From contig AWGX01000790.1 of the NCBI GenBank assembly GCA_000495415.1, positions 1 to 18,026 on the forward strand: 18,026 bases of DNA. Direction: 5' to 3'. Positions 17,870 to 18,026 of this stretch are shown here, one piece after another (the first letter of the stretch is position 1; every line of letters begins with the position of its first letter). The position numbers and the translations under genes were made by a program. A model generated the notes under the pieces. It was given only the letters and a program-made list of their open reading frames with translations, did no database searches and had not been told where the DNA came from. The stretch comes from Smithella sp. ME-1. GTDB lineage: Bacteria; Desulfobacterota; Syntrophia; Syntrophales; Smithellaceae.

Positions 17870-18026
17870 GGCAAACTCCTTTCCACGGCTTCCCATAGAA
17901 TATCCGCTGTTTTATCCCAGTTGAAAAATTTTTTTCGCGTCTTTCCCTTTTCAATGAGATTCTTCCGTAGCGTTTCGTCAAAACAAATTGATTTCATCGC
18001 GCCCGCAATGGCATCCACGGAAAACG
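17866..18026 (-). CDS. Glycosyltransferase family 4, C-terminal fragment (continues beyond window)
   Basis: The frame is open from the right edge to TGA at 17866-17868: 52 residues, including AIAGAMKSICFDETLRKNLIEKG and KKFFNWDKTADILWEAVER. The pattern 'ai..ll.d..lr..l...g..r...fsWdktA' is the usual C-terminal end of GT4 (GT-B) enzymes. The start and the donor-binding motif lie outside the window. It overlaps the GT2 start by 4 bases (TTGA), so the two are translationally coupled. Confidence 0.7.
   Translation of the reverse strand, partial: FSVDAIAGAMKSICFDETLRKNLIEKGKTRKKFFNWDKTADILWEAVERSLP

Overview
The window looks like chromosomal DNA of an anaerobic Desulfobacterota (deltaproteobacterial) bacterium, perhaps near the Syntrophales. 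This rests on gene content and style only: an N-type ATPase operon, a Cys-motif cytidylate-kinase-like protein, sigma-54/NtrC regulation, RsbRD_N-type proteins, and REP-like GTCATTTCGA / TGTCATTGCGA palindromes. No taxonomic marker gene is present. Base composition looks moderate over most genes, and the first ~340 bases are visibly more AT-rich.

Region 1 (1-1237): a partial plus-strand reading frame at the left edge (1-147), an AT-rich gap, then a minus-strand cytidylate-kinase-like gene. Region 2 (1279-8254, minus strand): a complete alternate F-type 'N-ATPase' operon in the diagnostic order beta, epsilon, AtpQ, AtpR, a, c, b, alpha, gamma (atpDCQRBEFAG). There is no separate delta gene; the b subunit is about 256 aa and carries a delta-like C-terminus. 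The operon is broken by two repeat-bearing spacers (3713-3894 and 6402-6495). Region 3 (8295-9661, minus): two tandem paralogous genes with an RsbRD_N-like sensor fold, the second with four added membrane helices. They lie directly upstream of the ATPase in the same direction. Region 4 (9662-13793): a perfect sigma-54 promoter (9692-9707), an upstream dyad, an NtrC-family response regulator (10023-11393) and a PAS-PAS hybrid histidine kinase (11390-13567) with its own consensus sigma-70 promoter. Region 5 (13794-14162): a mostly non-coding spacer. Region 6 (14163-18026): surface polysaccharide genes. A plus-strand Wzx-like flippase converges on, and overlaps, a minus-strand cluster of O-antigen ligase/polymerase, membrane GT2 glycosyltransferase and the end of a GT4 glycosyltransferase.

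The most interesting reading joins regions 2 to 4. The kinase/NtrC pair sits immediately upstream of a textbook -24/-12 promoter that faces the two RsbRD_N genes, which are followed with only short gaps by the whole N-ATPase operon. I infer a signal-inducible accessory ion pump: two-component system, sigma-54 promoter, RsbRD_N sensors, N-ATPase. The c-subunit ion site is also atypical: Met replaces the helix-1 Gln and Ile replaces Thr after the Glu-Ser. This weakens the case for classical Na+ coupling.
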